DNA of 64,000 nt, from assembly GCA_037447655.1 (NCBI GenBank), contig JBBHKE010000595.1, forward strand, positions 62,001 to 126,000, written 5' to 3'. Shown piece after piece: positions 12,330 to 22,904 of the stretch (within the stretch, counting starts at the first letter, position 1; each line of letters opens with the position of its first letter). The position numbers and the translations under genes were made by a program. Below the pieces are notes generated by a model. The model was not told where the DNA came from, ran no database searches, and saw nothing but the letters and a program-made list of their open reading frames with translations. This stretch comes from Zygnema cylindricum (lineage: Eukaryota > Streptophyta > Zygnematophyceae > Zygnematales > Zygnemataceae).

Positions 12330-13005
12330 TAAGGATAGGGAGAGGGTAAACGACAATGGAAAAGAAAAGGGCAAAGGGATGGAGCGGGAGAGGAGGAAAG
12401 GAGGAGAGGGGCAAAGAGGCAGAGCTAGAAAAGAGGAGGGGAGGAAGAAGGGAGGAGAGGGAAGGAGGGAGGGGGGAGAGGGATGGGGTGGGGGGGTGGG
12501 GTAGGGGGAGGGAAGGAAAGAGGAAAGATGGATGGAAGGAAAGGAAGAGGGGGAATGGAGAATGGGAGAAAGATGGAAGAAGAAGGTTGAACGGGATGGT
12601 GAGCGGGAGGGCACAGAGGAAAGAAATGAAGGGCCGCAAACATGACATTATTATACATATGATATAATATAACAGGGAGAGAGGGTGAGGGAGGAGAGAG
12701 GAGAGGAGAGGAAAGGGTGGGAGAAGGGAGAGGGAGGACAGGAGGAGATAGGAGAGGGAAGAGGAACATATATATAAATGAGGAATAAGGAGGAGGAGAG
12801 AGAGGGGAGGCGGGAACAGTGAGAGAGGCAAGAGCGGTAGGGAGGGATAGAGGGGGAGGGAGAAAGAGGCGGAGGGAGAGTCGAGGGTAGGGGGACTGGG
12901 AGAGGGGGAGGGAGAGGGGAAGGGATGGGGGGATAGGGGTGGGGAAAGGGGGTGAGAGGGAGGGAGAGAGGAAGAGGGAGTGAGGGAGCGAGAGGGAAAG
13001 ATAAG
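12330..13005 (+). repeat. Purine tract (GGGAGA/GGAGGA), about 680 bp
   Basis: Almost pure G/A on the + strand, built from GGGAGA, GGAGGA and GAAAGG words, with one AT-rich interruption near 12640-12675. Long Pro/Ser/Leu frames on the complement are compositional. Mirror-symmetric purine tracts of this kind can form triplex DNA; that part is family knowledge and was not tested. Confidence 0.9.
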
Positions 13006-13381
13006 GATAAATTGTAATATATGATAATAAGGAATAAATTAAACTAGTATAAATCGTATTGAATAACAATAACAATAAATAGTAATAAATCAATTTTTTT
13101 ATATTAACAATATTTTTAATGAATAATAGTTAATATCTGTTATTGATACAAGCAATAACAAAAATCATAATAGATTATTGTTACTAGGAATAATAATAAA
13201 TCGGTTTTTTGATAGAGATGTAAAAAAGGGTGGAGGAAGGAATTTATTATGATGGTTTTTTAAAAAGGGATTAAAGAGTTTACTTTGGAGGTACCATGAG
13301 GTCTTTGAAAACTAGCTTGGCTAATTACGACACCGTTTGGGGGGGTGAGTGTTGGTGGGGTGTGAATGTTCTATGCCATAG

Positions 13382-13459
13382 AGGTCTATCTCTATCTGGC
13401 AACCAGTTGAGTGGAAGCATTCCATTGTCCATCGGTCAACTCACATCCCTCCAAAACTT
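13382..13459 (+). CDS. LRR exon 6 with a 6-nt in-frame insertion
   Basis: One LRR, GLSLSGNQLSGSIPLSIGQL followed by TSLQNL, between an altered acceptor (ccatag rather than ccacag) and donor gtaagacacg. It is 78 nt instead of 72 because tctatc is duplicated. This adds two residues (a second LS) just before the conserved Asn and keeps the phase. An LRR of 26 residues can still fold as an irregular repeat, but the register at the Asn ladder would shift. It is the left member of a duplicated segment whose right member contains exon 7. Confidence 0.65.
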
Positions 13460-13739
13460 GTAAGACACGTGACACTAATGATAAACTTTTAATAAATATG
13501 TAATGACAACTAAGAAAAATAATTACAAAACATAATATTATCAAGAAAAATAATTACTAAATCTTTTCATGACTATTGGATACAAAAATTACTTATGTAT
13601 ATATTTATATATATATACATATATATGTGTGTATATACATATTGATATATATGTAAGTATATATCTGTAAGTTTTTTGTAACAATATAGTGGCAACAATA
13701 AAAAAAGAATTATGAAAAGGTCTCATGGGGGATTGAAAG

Positions 13740-14600
13740 CTAGCGCAACTGTACCTTGATCCCGTTGTACTGGACTTACGTTCCTCAGTTTTACAAAGTG
13801 CGGAACATTTTGACATACATAGCATGCCACGCTATGCGGAACATTTTGACATACATAGCATGCCACGCTATATACAGTGAAAAATATAATAAAATATATT
13901 ATAAAGTACTATTATATAGCAAACTATATTTTTTCCACGTATCGCCGATAAGGAATTTGTTGGTCTCGAAGTGATATATCGAGGCCCTTCACCGTTTGAT
14001 AACCGATAGCTATTGGTATCGGTTTTATCGCAATAACTTTTTTCCCGATACATAGCACTAGGAAGAAGGGATGGGTATCGAGGAGGAAGAAGTGGGTTGT
14101 GGACAAAAGCGTTGTTTTGTGTAGATATTGCAGTATGCCATTGTCCTTGTTTTCCCTCTATTTTTTAAGGGGTTGTTTTTTTAATTTGAATGGTCTTAAG
14201 AATTATTTTTTTGTCTACCAATTTTGTTTGTTTAGTATGCTTCAAAAGCAAGATCAAAACACAAATGTTTTGTTGCAAAACTAATGCACCACTTTGTATA
14301 TGAAAATGATTATGATTCTCTAATAAAGACTTTCACATCGTAACCAATATTTATGAACATAATTCTATCCCTTCACCTTTTAAAATCTGAAATGAAATTT
14401 GATCTTTTAAATAATCAGATCTTAACATTTGTAGTGCAAGAGTTAAAAATTTCAGATAAGGGTCATTTTGAAGAATTTCCACAAAATGTCAAGGTCGGCT
14501 ACAAACTATGTGCATATCAACTAAAATGATATCATTCATTGATTATTTTTCTAGCAAAAAAGAGTTTTTATATGTAAGTAAAGAAAAAATCCCCAAATCA
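13740..14600 (+). repeat. Intron segment duplicated at 18846-19665, left copy
   Basis: Begins gcaactgtac and carries a block with gatatatcg and gataaccgatagc motifs. It is matched over about 850 bp by 18846-19665. The two copies follow LRR exons 6 and 7 at equal distance, so they are paralogous introns from exon duplication, not LTRs. Matching short frames on the - strand (13868-14053 and 18936-19121) are a by-product. The left copy is cut at about 14600 by a copia relic. Confidence 0.8.
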
Positions 14601-14735
14601 CCTATGGTTCCAAGACTTCTCTGCTCTACTTAAGATCTCTTTCCTTTGTACCTTTTACCAACTTTATTAAAAAAAAAAGTTGTTTTGATTTCTCTTTTGT
14701 CTTTTCATTTTTTCCTTCCTACTTTATCTGCTGCC

Positions 14736-15850
14736 ATGTCATCCAATGCAATAGGTTATGGGCCTTTAAATGCTAATACCGTTGCTAAATTTAATGGCTT
14801 GGATTTCTATAGATAGAAGTATCTAATCGCGCATCCTTTTCGTCGCCAAAAACTCTGGTCCATTATTCACAGTAGTGAGGTTGAGCCCTCCAAGGATGCT
14901 ACCAAACCTGCGTGGCATCTCCATAGTGAGGAGGCTCACTCTCGATTAGTTCTAGCTCAAGAATCTACCCAACTTGACCTCATCCGTGACGCACACTGGG
15001 CTCATGACGCGTGGACATTGCTGTCCAATGCGTACGAAGTTAAATCCTGGTCTAACAAAATTCTCCCTCGTCGGCAATTGAATTCTTGTCAGAAACTGCC
15101 CACCAACAAATCTATTCAACAGTTTGTTATCTATTCAACAGTTTGTTCACAAGGTTAAGTCTATTGTCGGCCGACTCAAGAGTATAAGTGCTACAGTAAT
15201 GGAGGAGGATATAATTTCAGCGATCCTAAAAGGCTTACCTTCCTCCTATTCCGCATTTATTTCCTCTATTGACAACTCTTCCGCAGTTGTCACTATTCTG
15301 TCACTTACTGCCGCTTTGGTCCACGAAGAAACTAAGCAAAGTCTTTCCCCAGCTCCTAGTGTTGCTTTGGCAGCAATCCTTTCGTCCACCCGGCCACCTA
15401 AGACCTCTTCTTGTCGTTACTGTTGTGAGGATCACCCACGTCATTGATAATTGCCCTATTCTTCGTCGGAAACTCGAACTACATGGAGGATCTTTGTCGG
15501 ATCGTGTTTTTTGTAAATCTGTAGATTTAGACGTAGACGATATGTCAAGATTCGAATCGAACCGTCGTTGAAATCCGTAAACGCGACAGCGAGACAAGAT
15601 TCTTCATGAAATTTGAACCTGGTTACGGCGGGCTAAGGAAACCTAAAAAAGTGACTCTCCCTCTCTATCTCTCCAAGTGGTCAAAAAGAAGGGTGAAGGG
15701 AGAGACAATTTTGATCGCAATTGTCATCGTCATTGCGGCCATCTCCCTCTTTCCTCAACTTGTCATTACTGCCGTGAGATCACCCACATCATTCACAATT
15801 GCCCTGCTCTTCGTCGAAAACTCGAACGACATAGAGGATCTTCGTCAGAA
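14736..15850 (+). pseudogene. gag: Element A gag relic with zinc knuckles
   Basis: Starts at an ATG at 14736 (MSSNAIGYGPLNANTVAKFN) and reads as a copia capsid of the UBN2/Retrotran_gag_2 kind, with KLWSIIHSSE and a later GLPSSYSAFISSI segment. An in-frame stop interrupts it after GLDFYR near 14811. Two CCHC knuckle copies lie at about 15410-15460 and 15757-15800. The second reads CHYCREITHIIHNC, an intact CX2CX4HX4C. The second copy, with its RRKLERH tail, looks like a local duplication of the first. The protein would have packaged element RNA; it cannot be made as one chain now. Confidence 0.8.
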
Positions 15851-16233
15851 ACTCGAACGACAAGGAGGATCACACTATACAGGAGGGTGTGGACGGAACA
15901 ATGGGCGCGGTCCTTATCCATGTCACGCTTTAATGGCCAAAGCTATTTTTTCCCCAAGCCACGAATGTTTCGCGTGGACAAATATTTTCATTCAATCTCC
16001 AGGGTACGGCATTGATTCTCTAAGGTACAGCAACAGTATTGTTGGCGATATTCCACATTTGCCACTAGTCGCCCAACCGTACTATCATTATCAATACGGT
16101 CAATCAATCCCTCCCCCAATCAGGCTGTCCTTATAACCTCGCCAGCTGTTCAATATACTACGCCTCCACCAAATTGCGGATTTGCTCTTACCACATCCGC
16201 GGTCTCCAATCTCCTTGTAATAAATTCAACTAC

Positions 16234-16560
16234 GACGACCAATTTATGGATAGTTGACTTTGGCACTTTTCATCACCTCTCCTCAACCTCTGATTGGTTC
16301 ACATCCATATCGCCACTTCGTCCTCTTTCGACAATCTTGCTCAATAACAATGTCGCCTTAACAACCACTCACTTCAGACAAATCTCCACTGCTAGTTTTT
16401 CCACCGCCACGTCAACAATATCTCTCACTCACGTAGTATTAGTCCCTGGTCTCAAAAAAAAATTATTCTTTGTTGGCGCCGTGCTTAATCATGGCGCCAC
16501 AACAGTCTTTTTCACTACTACTCTCACTTTCTTTCTCCGTAAAAGTCCTAAGTAAGACTC
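16234..16560 (+). pseudogene. Element A protease relic
   Basis: Reads WIVDFGTFHHLSS near 16247, the copia aspartic protease motif WIxDSGAxxH with DSG changed to DFG, so the active-site serine is lost. The downstream LVPGLKKKLFFVGAV corresponds to the usual VPxLxxNLLSV segment. It was broken by a change of frame before the integrase. Confidence 0.7.
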
Positions 16561-16689
16561 GGCATAACGTCAATCTTTATCCGCAAAAATCCCAAGTAGG
16601 ACTCGGCATAAAGTCAGGATCAATCTACATCCAGTTGAATTTCCACTCCATTGGATATCCCAACATTGCTGCATCGTCATCTCCTCACA

Positions 16690-17522
16690 CATTTGCGAAA
16701 TGGCATCTTCGATACGGTCATCTTTCCTATTAAAGCCTCCAATTATTGAGCAAATGCCTCGACACTGGACTTGACTCGTTTCCCAACAAATATCTTGCCA
16801 TTTGCTCAGGATGCGTTGAATGCAAATTGTCTCTTATATCCTTTCTTTCTAGCAAGTCTAAATCCAATGACCCCCTGTCATTAATTCACTCTGACCCTCT
16901 GACCTTCTCTGACCTTTGCAGCCCGATGTCAGTGCCTAGTGGTCTTGGCGCACTTTATATTGATAGATGCCCAGTTTTGTCACCTTTTTCTCCTCTATCA
17001 AAAATCCGACACCTTCCAAATATTTCAACAGTAGAAGGCCTTAGTTGAAAACTCCCTAAACTGCCGCATTATATGTCTCAAAATTGACGACAATGGGGAA
17101 TTCTTTTCCACTAAATTTTCCAAATTTCTCACTACTCATGGAATCATTCACCAATCAACAGTCGCCAACACCCCGCTGCAAAATGGAGTTTCTAAGAGGT
17201 ACAACCGTACCGTAATCAACATGGCCGTTTGCACTTCGTAAAAATGCCTATTTATTTTTGGGCAGAATCTGTCACGACTGCTAGTTATCTAAAAAATCTC
17301 TGTCCCACTTCCGCCTTTCCAAGTGTCACTCCTTATGAAGCCTGGACAAGCATCAAACAAAACATCTCTCACCTCCGAGTATTTGGTTGCATCCCTTGGG
17401 TTAAAAACCTTACGCCGGCCGGAAAATGGCATAGTCGGGCAAAAGTTGACATTTTAGTCGGTTATTCGACGGAATCAAAAGCTTATCAAATTTATCTCTC
17501 AGACGAATGCCAGGTTATCTGA
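16690..17522 (+). pseudogene. Element A integrase relic
   Basis: FAKWHLRYGHLSY near 16691 is the pre-integrase HxxxxH zinc motif. IDDNGEFFSTKFSKFL near 17082 carries the second catalytic Asp. NTPLQNGVSKRYNRT near 17168 is where the catalytic Glu should be (xNGVxER); here Glu is replaced by Lys. VTPYEAW and HLRVFGCIPW near 17320-17400 are the copia integrase C-terminal landmarks. Several frame changes lie between these pieces. Confidence 0.75.
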
Positions 17523-17959
17523 AGCCGTGACGTCATTTTCAATGAAACTCCACTCCTTGTCCAACTCACCAATCCCTCAACCTCCTCCTTCCCTACTCCT
17601 CCACCTGCTATCTCCCTCGATGAGACTTCATCCTCACCTCTTTCAATCATCTTTCTTCTTTCTTCCACTCCCTTTTTACCGACCCTTCCATCTCTTTCTC
17701 CTTTACCCTTACTCAGGTCCACGTCAAAAACACTCTTATCATCCCCTCCGTCAATCAATCACACATTTTTTGACCCTTATTCTCTCTCCCCCATAAATCG
17801 CGTTCATTCCGCGAGCCTCTCTTTTGCCTCTTTCTATTAAACCTCCTCTAGCCATTTTCAAAAGTGAACGCATTCAAGAGAAACAGCTTTGTCAAAACCA
17901 TGGCACAACCAACATTACCAAAATTGAGACCGTTTTTGTTTCTCAATCATTTTCTGCAG

Positions 17960-18445
17960 CCATAGCCAATCCAGTTGCTCCTTGGAAATCCGCTACTGAT
18001 CGAGTTTGCCTACTTACAAAAAAATGGGATTTGGGAACTTACCCCACTTCCTCATGGCCAAAAGGTCATAGGTTCTAAGTGGGTCTTCCGCGTCAAAACG
18101 AAAGCAAGGTCGACTTCAATGAAACCTATGCACTTGTCGCCAAATTCACCTCAATCCGTTTACTTCTTTTGCTCGCTGCCGCTTGCGACTAACACGCGCA
18201 TCACATGGATGTACAGACTGCCTTTTTTTATGGAAAATTGGACGAAGAAATATTCATCCGCCAACCTGAAGGCTATATCTCGCTTGGTACAAAACACCTT
18301 GTCTGTCGGCTTCTAAAGTCTCTTTACAATCTCAAACAGGCCCCAAGTCTCTCTACGGTCTCAGATAGGCCCCTCGCGTTTAATATAAACACTTGTAGGT
18401 TGTTCTTCTCAAGGAGGAATTTCTCAAGCTTGATGCAGATTTTGG
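17960..18445 (+). pseudogene. Element A reverse transcriptase relic (5' part)
   Basis: LQKNGIWELTPLPHGQKVIG followed by SKWVFRVK (about 17990-18100) and HMDVQTAFFYGKLDEEIFIR (about 18204 onward), then LKSLYNLKQAP, are copia RT landmarks. The SLYxLxQAP motif occurs twice (about 18316 and 18348), a small internal duplication. The YVDD catalytic segment and RNase H are absent. The element ends at about 18445. Confidence 0.8.
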
Positions 18446-18551
18446 TATATGGGTTTTACGGTTTTATGGGGTTTTTGATAGTTAGCTTTGCTAATTATGA
18501 CACCGCCGGAGGGGGTGGGTGTTGGTGGTGTGTCAATGTTCGTTGCCACAG

Positions 18552-18623
18552 AGATCTATTTGGCAACCAGTTGAGTGGAAGCATTCCATCGTCCATTCGT
18601 CACTTCACATTCCTCCAAAACTT
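18552..18623 (+). CDS. LRR exon 7 (72 nt, phase 2)
   Basis: One LRR, DLFGNQLSGSIPSSIRHFTF followed by LQNL, between acceptor tgccacag and donor gtaagacacg. It shares the QNL tail with exon 6, which supports a recent exon 6/7 duplication, but lacks the 6-nt insertion. The C-terminal half is diverged (IRHFTF for IGQLTS). It is the last full LRR before the terminal LRR/EGF-like exon at 19823, about 1.2 kb downstream, and its phase-2 donor matches that exon's phase-2 acceptor. Confidence 0.7.
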
Positions 18624-18845
18624 GTAAGACACGTGACACTAATGATAAAATTTTCATAAATATGTAAAGAAAGCCAAGAAAAACAATTACAAAAAATAAT
18701 ATTATCTATAAAAATAAAGACAAAATCTTTTTATTACTATTTGAGAGTAAAATTACTTACTCACACACATATATATAAGTTTTTTGTAACCATATAAACA
18801 GTAAAATAAGAATAATAATAAAAGTCTCATTGGGGATTGAAAGTC

Positions 18846-19665
18846 GGCGCAACTGTACGGTGATCCCGTTGTATTGAACTTATGTTCTTCCGTTTTACAG
18901 AGTGTGGATCAGGTTAACATACATGGCATGCCACGCTATACATAGCGAAAAGTATAGTACAGAATATTAGTAAATACTATTATACAAAAAACTAGATTTT
19001 TTCCTTGTATCGCCAATATGGAATTTGTTGGTCTTGAAGCGATATATCGCGACCCCTCACCGTTCGATAACGAATAACTATCGGTATCGTTTTTATCGAG
19101 ATAAGTTTTTTCCTGATGCACAACACTAGGAAGAGGAGATGGGTTTCGAGGCGGAAGAAGTGGGTTGTAGACAAAAGCGTTTATTTGTGTAGATATTGCA
19201 GTATGCCGTTGTCCTTGTTATCCCTCTATTTTTCTTAGGGTTTTTTTTTTAGTTTGAATGCTCTTAAGATTCGATTTTTGTTTACCATTTTTGTTTGTTT
19301 AGTATGCTTCAAAAGCGTGATCAAAACACAAATGTTTTGTTGCAAAACTAAAGCACCACTTTGTATATGAAAATGATAATGATACTTTAATAAAGACCTG
19401 CACATCGTAACCAATATATATAAACATATTTCTACCCCTTCACGTTTTAGTTTCAGAAATGAAATTTAATCTTCTAAATAATCATATGTTAACATTTATA
19501 GTGCAAGAGTTAAGAATTTCAGATAAGAGTCATTTTCAAGAATTTCCACAAAATGTCAAGGTCGGCTACAAACTATGTGCATGTCGACTAAAATGATATC
19601 ATTCGTTCATTAGTTTTCTCGGCAATTTTTTTTTTTATGTCTAGTTAAAGAAAATAATCCCCTTT
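18846..19665 (+). repeat. Duplicated intron segment, right copy
   Basis: Paralogous to 13740-14600 (see that entry). It continues uninterrupted into the intron before the LRR/EGF exon, so this copy shows the intron's form before the copia insertion. Confidence 0.8.
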
Positions 19666-19822
19666 CAAATTCTTTGAAGAGATATTAAATTTTTACCCCG
19701 CATATCTTTCTTATGATTTGTTGTCATGCTTTTATACACATTTTGTTTTTTTTGACGTGTTGTTATGGATTTTCGTAGCTTACCGAGTTGTTTTTCTTTT
19801 CAAATGTTGTCCATATTTACAG

Positions 19823-20106
19823 TGATATTTCAAACAACTACTTCACTGGGCCCATTAAAAGATCCAGGGGACACCCAAACTGTGGAGAGTTGGGTGCAAA
19901 TTGCTTGTTTGGCTCCAGCCTTCCATCCGGGTGCATATCCAAAAATCAGCGGAGCAAGAGTGTTTGCGAAGCGTTTTGCAATGCGACCCAAGTAGGAGGG
20001 CCTTGTGGGGGAAGGGGTATATGCTCCAATGGCACAAACGGAATTTCACGTACATGTGCATGCAATGACGGTTACAACAATCAAGCGAACAAGTTCCTTT
20101 GCCAAT
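19823..20106 (+). CDS. Terminal LRR plus EGF-like Cys-rich exon
   Basis: After a strong acceptor (ccatatttacag) the exon opens in phase 2 with DISNNYFTGPI, a truncated last LRR. It continues into a Cys-rich module: an NCGELGANC segment, three further Cys, then GPCGGRGICSN and CACNDGYNNQ, the CxxxGxC...CxCxxGY signature of an EGF-like domain. The donor gtaagtct at 20107 leaves phase 1. EGF-like modules after LRRs would lie outside the cell near the membrane. Upstream phase-2 exons splice into it in frame. A decayed paralogue of its first 70 nt lies at 32134. I cannot assign a family; no transmembrane or kinase exon was found downstream. Confidence 0.65.
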
Positions 20107-21372
20107 GTAAGTCTTTTTTGGCAAGATTCACGAGAAATGTGTTCTATAAGGAAATAACAGCAGATTGTTGGTTTTTTAATTATTCTCATGCTCATTTTTT
20201 ACGAGTAAAATATTCACGTTATTTTTTTGACGCATGACACAAATTTTAGTCAATGAAGTATTCAAGAATAAAAAAACGCAGCATGTTCTTGTGATTCAGG
20301 AGTATATTTTTAATGAACGAGACACTTTTATTTGTCTAAATGTGAAATATACTCACTTGGATGTAAATAATATGCCCTTTATGTTTATAACACATTCACC
20401 ACTATGTTTTAGCATGCGTGCAAAGTTTGGAACCTTTTTTTATTGTGGAAAGCAAATACAAACATGTGGGAATTTTCCCAGGTGCACAAAACCTCTCATA
20501 TACTTTTGTACTTCTGCTTCTTTGTGAAATGTTTAATTTTCTAATAGAAAATCTCGTGTCTGCATTTTGATATTGTCAAAATAATACATAACACCTTGAC
20601 AAAGAAATAAATTGCCAAAACGCTTTAGCCGCCATTCAATTTGTAAAAACATCAAAACAGTTGGATGGAATATCAAATATTCTCCACTCACAGTCGGGAA
20701 TGTTTTCATGTAAAGTAAACTTTCGTTTGCTAATTTCATAGACGAAACACTTTTGAGGTTTGCGTTTGATAGAACTTGGCATATCGATTCTGGTTGTAAA
20801 ACCTGACTTCTGGATAATTTATTGAGGGAAAGACTTACACTTATTAGAATCAATTTGTATTGCCGAATATGTTTTTGCGATTTGATATTTGCAATATTTT
20901 TGCTTAATGAATGTTGCCTCACCGTTGTTGCAAGTATTAGGGCAGCAACAAATTCAACAACCAACTGGTGATGGAAGTTTGAAGTTATTGTTGCTATTTC
21001 ATTGGAAACATCTGGGAAATAATCAAGAGAATAGGAAATAGTTCAAAAATTTCATTGCGTGCCGAATATTTGGGATTTTTGGTTATTGTCAGTTCTTTCT
21101 CCAAATTTAGTAGTCAATTGTTTAATAGATGCGACAAATATTGCAATTTTGTACCCTTTATTGAACAAATGTTCCCCGGACCAATTCGTATCCCATTATA
21201 TCGGTTTTTATTAGTCTCTGTTTATTTTTTGTTACATTATGGTCTCGTAATTTCTTTTGGAATTTTCGGTGTTCTTTTATCCAATATATTCCACATTATT
21301 TAATAAACATAAAAATTGCCTTTTTCCAAATTTTGTATGAAGACAATCAATCGCATTTTTAACCTGATTTAG
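20107..21372. other. Putative intron after the EGF-like exon
   Basis: About 1.27 kb of T/A-rich DNA with scattered short frames, none with a recognisable domain. It begins with a consensus donor and can end at the acceptor gatttag (21366-21372). Joining these keeps one open frame into the Pro-rich segment. Confidence 0.4.
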
Positions 21373-21860
21373 TCAAAATATTGAGAAGCTTTGTAGAACG
21401 AGGAAAAAAACGGTTGCTTGATATGACTGACATCAAATACTCTTCTCTAAATGGTTTTGTAGTGGTGAAGTCACAACCGCCTCCTCATTCCTCTCATTTT
21501 CCTTCTCCTCCTTCAAAATCCCCACCTCCTCGTCTCACTCCTTCTCCCTCGCCTCTTTCAAAATCCCCACATCGTCTCCCCCCTCCAACCTCACATCCTT
21601 CAAAGCCTCTACCTCCGCTTCGATCCCCTCCTCCCTTTCCTCTTTCAAAATCTCCACCTCCTCATCAATCCCCACCTCCCTTACCTCCTTCAAAATCTCC
21701 ACCTCCTCGTCGATCCCCTTCTCCCTTACCTCTTCAAAATCTCCACCTCCTCGTCGATCCCCTCCTCCCTTACCTCCTTCAAAATCCCCACCTCCTCGTC
21801 GATCCCCTCCTCCCTTACCTCCTTCAAAATCTCCACCTCCTCGTGCACGTCTTTTGTTGA
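21373..21860 (+). pseudogene. Pro-rich (SPPP) exon with a 1-nt frameshift
   Basis: Spliced from the phase-1 donor at 20106 to the acceptor at 21372, the frame opens as KILRSFVERGKKRLLDMTDI. From about 21475 it becomes Pro-rich, with SKSPPPRRSPPPLPP-like units of 15 residues (45 nt, caaaatctccacctcctcgt core). Such SPPP repeats occur in extensins and in the hinge before the membrane span of SERK-type LRR kinases. Near 21731 one C is missing from acctccttc, so the frame turns to LQNLHLLVDP and stops at 21860. Restoring it is not attempted here. The other strand is also open (15-residue EEVEILKEVREEGID-like units), but that is an effect of the 45-nt period. Confidence 0.45.
21490..21850. repeat. 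45-bp pyrimidine-rich minisatellite
   Basis: About eight units of a 45-bp C/T-rich sequence (ctccacctcctcgtcgatcc core), increasingly regular toward 21850. A period divisible by three keeps both strands open. Unit boundaries recur at caaaatc. Confidence 0.85.
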
Positions 21861-21864
21861 GGAA

Positions 21865-22830
21865 GTAAGAATTTGAACGTGAAAGAAATGTAAGTTTTTG
21901 TTGGAACCAATACCGGCTGGACAACCCAACAAATGGAGACGAAGAAACCTTAAACATACTTATATGCATTTGATTAGACATATGGTTTGGGAGATTTATA
22001 TGCCCGTTGTAGGTATGGCTTTGGATTCAAAAAGCTGTCGTTATTTTGATTGCTTATCACGTTTTAGGTTAGTCAAAAAACTGTGTTTGGCAATTTTCTG
22101 TTGTTCTTTTCTCTAAAGTTTTGCTTGTTTGTTTGTGTTGTTTTTTCATGTAGTTGCAAGAGTATTTTCCAATACCAACCTTTTAACAATATTTATCAAA
22201 GACACCTCCAAGTTAATTTTCCCCGTTTTTTATAAGTTTAATTATATTAAGTTTGAATTAAAAAATATTTGTTGAATGGCGTGGGCTTGACCCTTTTTTA
22301 TTTATTTAACTAGTCTCTACATTTTATTTTGATGTGCTTGTATATATGCCTTCGAGTAGTGATTGTGATCAAACAACAATATCCCAAATGACGATGGAGA
22401 AATGTTTACCTTCAGCCTTTTAATACGTAAGCTGATTTTATTACGATGCCGAATGTGGAAATGGAGCGAGAGTAAGAATACAACACTATAATATGTTGTT
22501 ATCCACCTTGTGACAAAAATTGGATGACAATATTGAATATGAAAGAAATACATGTGTCACAAAATCATAAATGACTTTTGATATTACAAAAAATTTAAAA
22601 AAAAAAAATATCGTATTAGAAAAATAATTTGGAGAATTCATAGTATAGCTTTAACAGCAAAAGCTCAATCATATTTTTACTACAAATATTGTTTCACTAT
22701 AGTCAAGTGTTAATGAAACGTTTTACTTATGTTTTTCTAATGTTTTTTAATCATGTGTACTACTGTTAGGTATCAGGTGAAATCATAACGAGATGATTTC
22801 AATATTCGATTTATCAAAATTCAATCTATT
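21865..22830. other. Spacer downstream of the Pro-rich exon
   Basis: A gtaag at 21865 could be a donor. A short frame at 21898-22116 shows no domain I recognise. I see no kinase or membrane exon here. Confidence 0.4.
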
Positions 22831-22904
22831 AAGGTCCTCGATATATTGTACCGTGCCACTCCATGTTAAGGTCCTCGATATACTGTATCGTACCACTCCC
22901 TGTT
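22831..22904. repeat. 37-bp tandem duplication
   Basis: The sequence aaggtcctcgatatattgta and its continuation is repeated immediately as aaggtcctcgatatactgta, with few differences. No function is evident. Confidence 0.75.

Larger units (their letters stand above)
1..13740 (+). repeat. Segmental duplication array of the LRR locus
   Basis: Units of about 1.3-3.7 kb repeat in direct orientation. Each has AAT-rich intron DNA, then a block with gcttgttgagatagcgtgct or a relative, then a gctagctttgctaattacga type sequence, then gtgtgaatgttcgatgccac and an LRR exon with a gtaag donor. Unit starts near 1, 4617, 6738 and 9538 share a common ~150-bp sequence. The DNA after exon 1 (3783-4620) and after exon 2 (5907-6740) is almost identical, so at least one duplication is recent. 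Confidence 0.85.
14736..18445 (+). mobile_element. Decayed Ty1/copia element A in an LRR intron
   Basis: Fragments of gag, protease, integrase and reverse transcriptase follow in the normal copia order (PR-IN-RT) on the + strand, all broken by stops and frameshifts. No LTRs, PBS or RNase H are visible. The 3' end stops abruptly at about 18445, where the pre-exon block of LRR exon 7 begins. It is a truncated old insertion in the intron between LRR exons 6 and 7, and it accounts for nearly all of the extra spacing (5.2 kb against about 1.3 kb between exons 5 and 6). Confidence 0.85.

Noticed and set aside
12312-13093. Long Pro/Ser/Leu-rich or Glu/Arg/Gly-rich frames in the purine tract
   Set aside because: Composition effect: pure G/A DNA lacks TAA/TAG/TGA runs in most frames. 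The same happens at 33004-33656 and 39803-40323.
13868-14053. Small - strand protein apparently conserved with 18936-19121
   Set aside because: The similarity is explained by duplication of the whole intron segment. Surrounding non-coding DNA is equally conserved.
13740-19665. Direct repeats flanking element A taken as LTRs
   Set aside because: They lack TG...CA ends, PBS and PPT, lie at equal distance after LRR exons 6 and 7, and continue the exon duplication.
21535-21932. Coiled-coil protein (EEVEILKEVREEGID units) on the - strand of the 45-bp repeat
   Set aside because: A 45-bp stop-free unit keeps both strands open. The + strand Pro-rich reading agrees with splice phases from the EGF exon, while the - strand has no supporting context.
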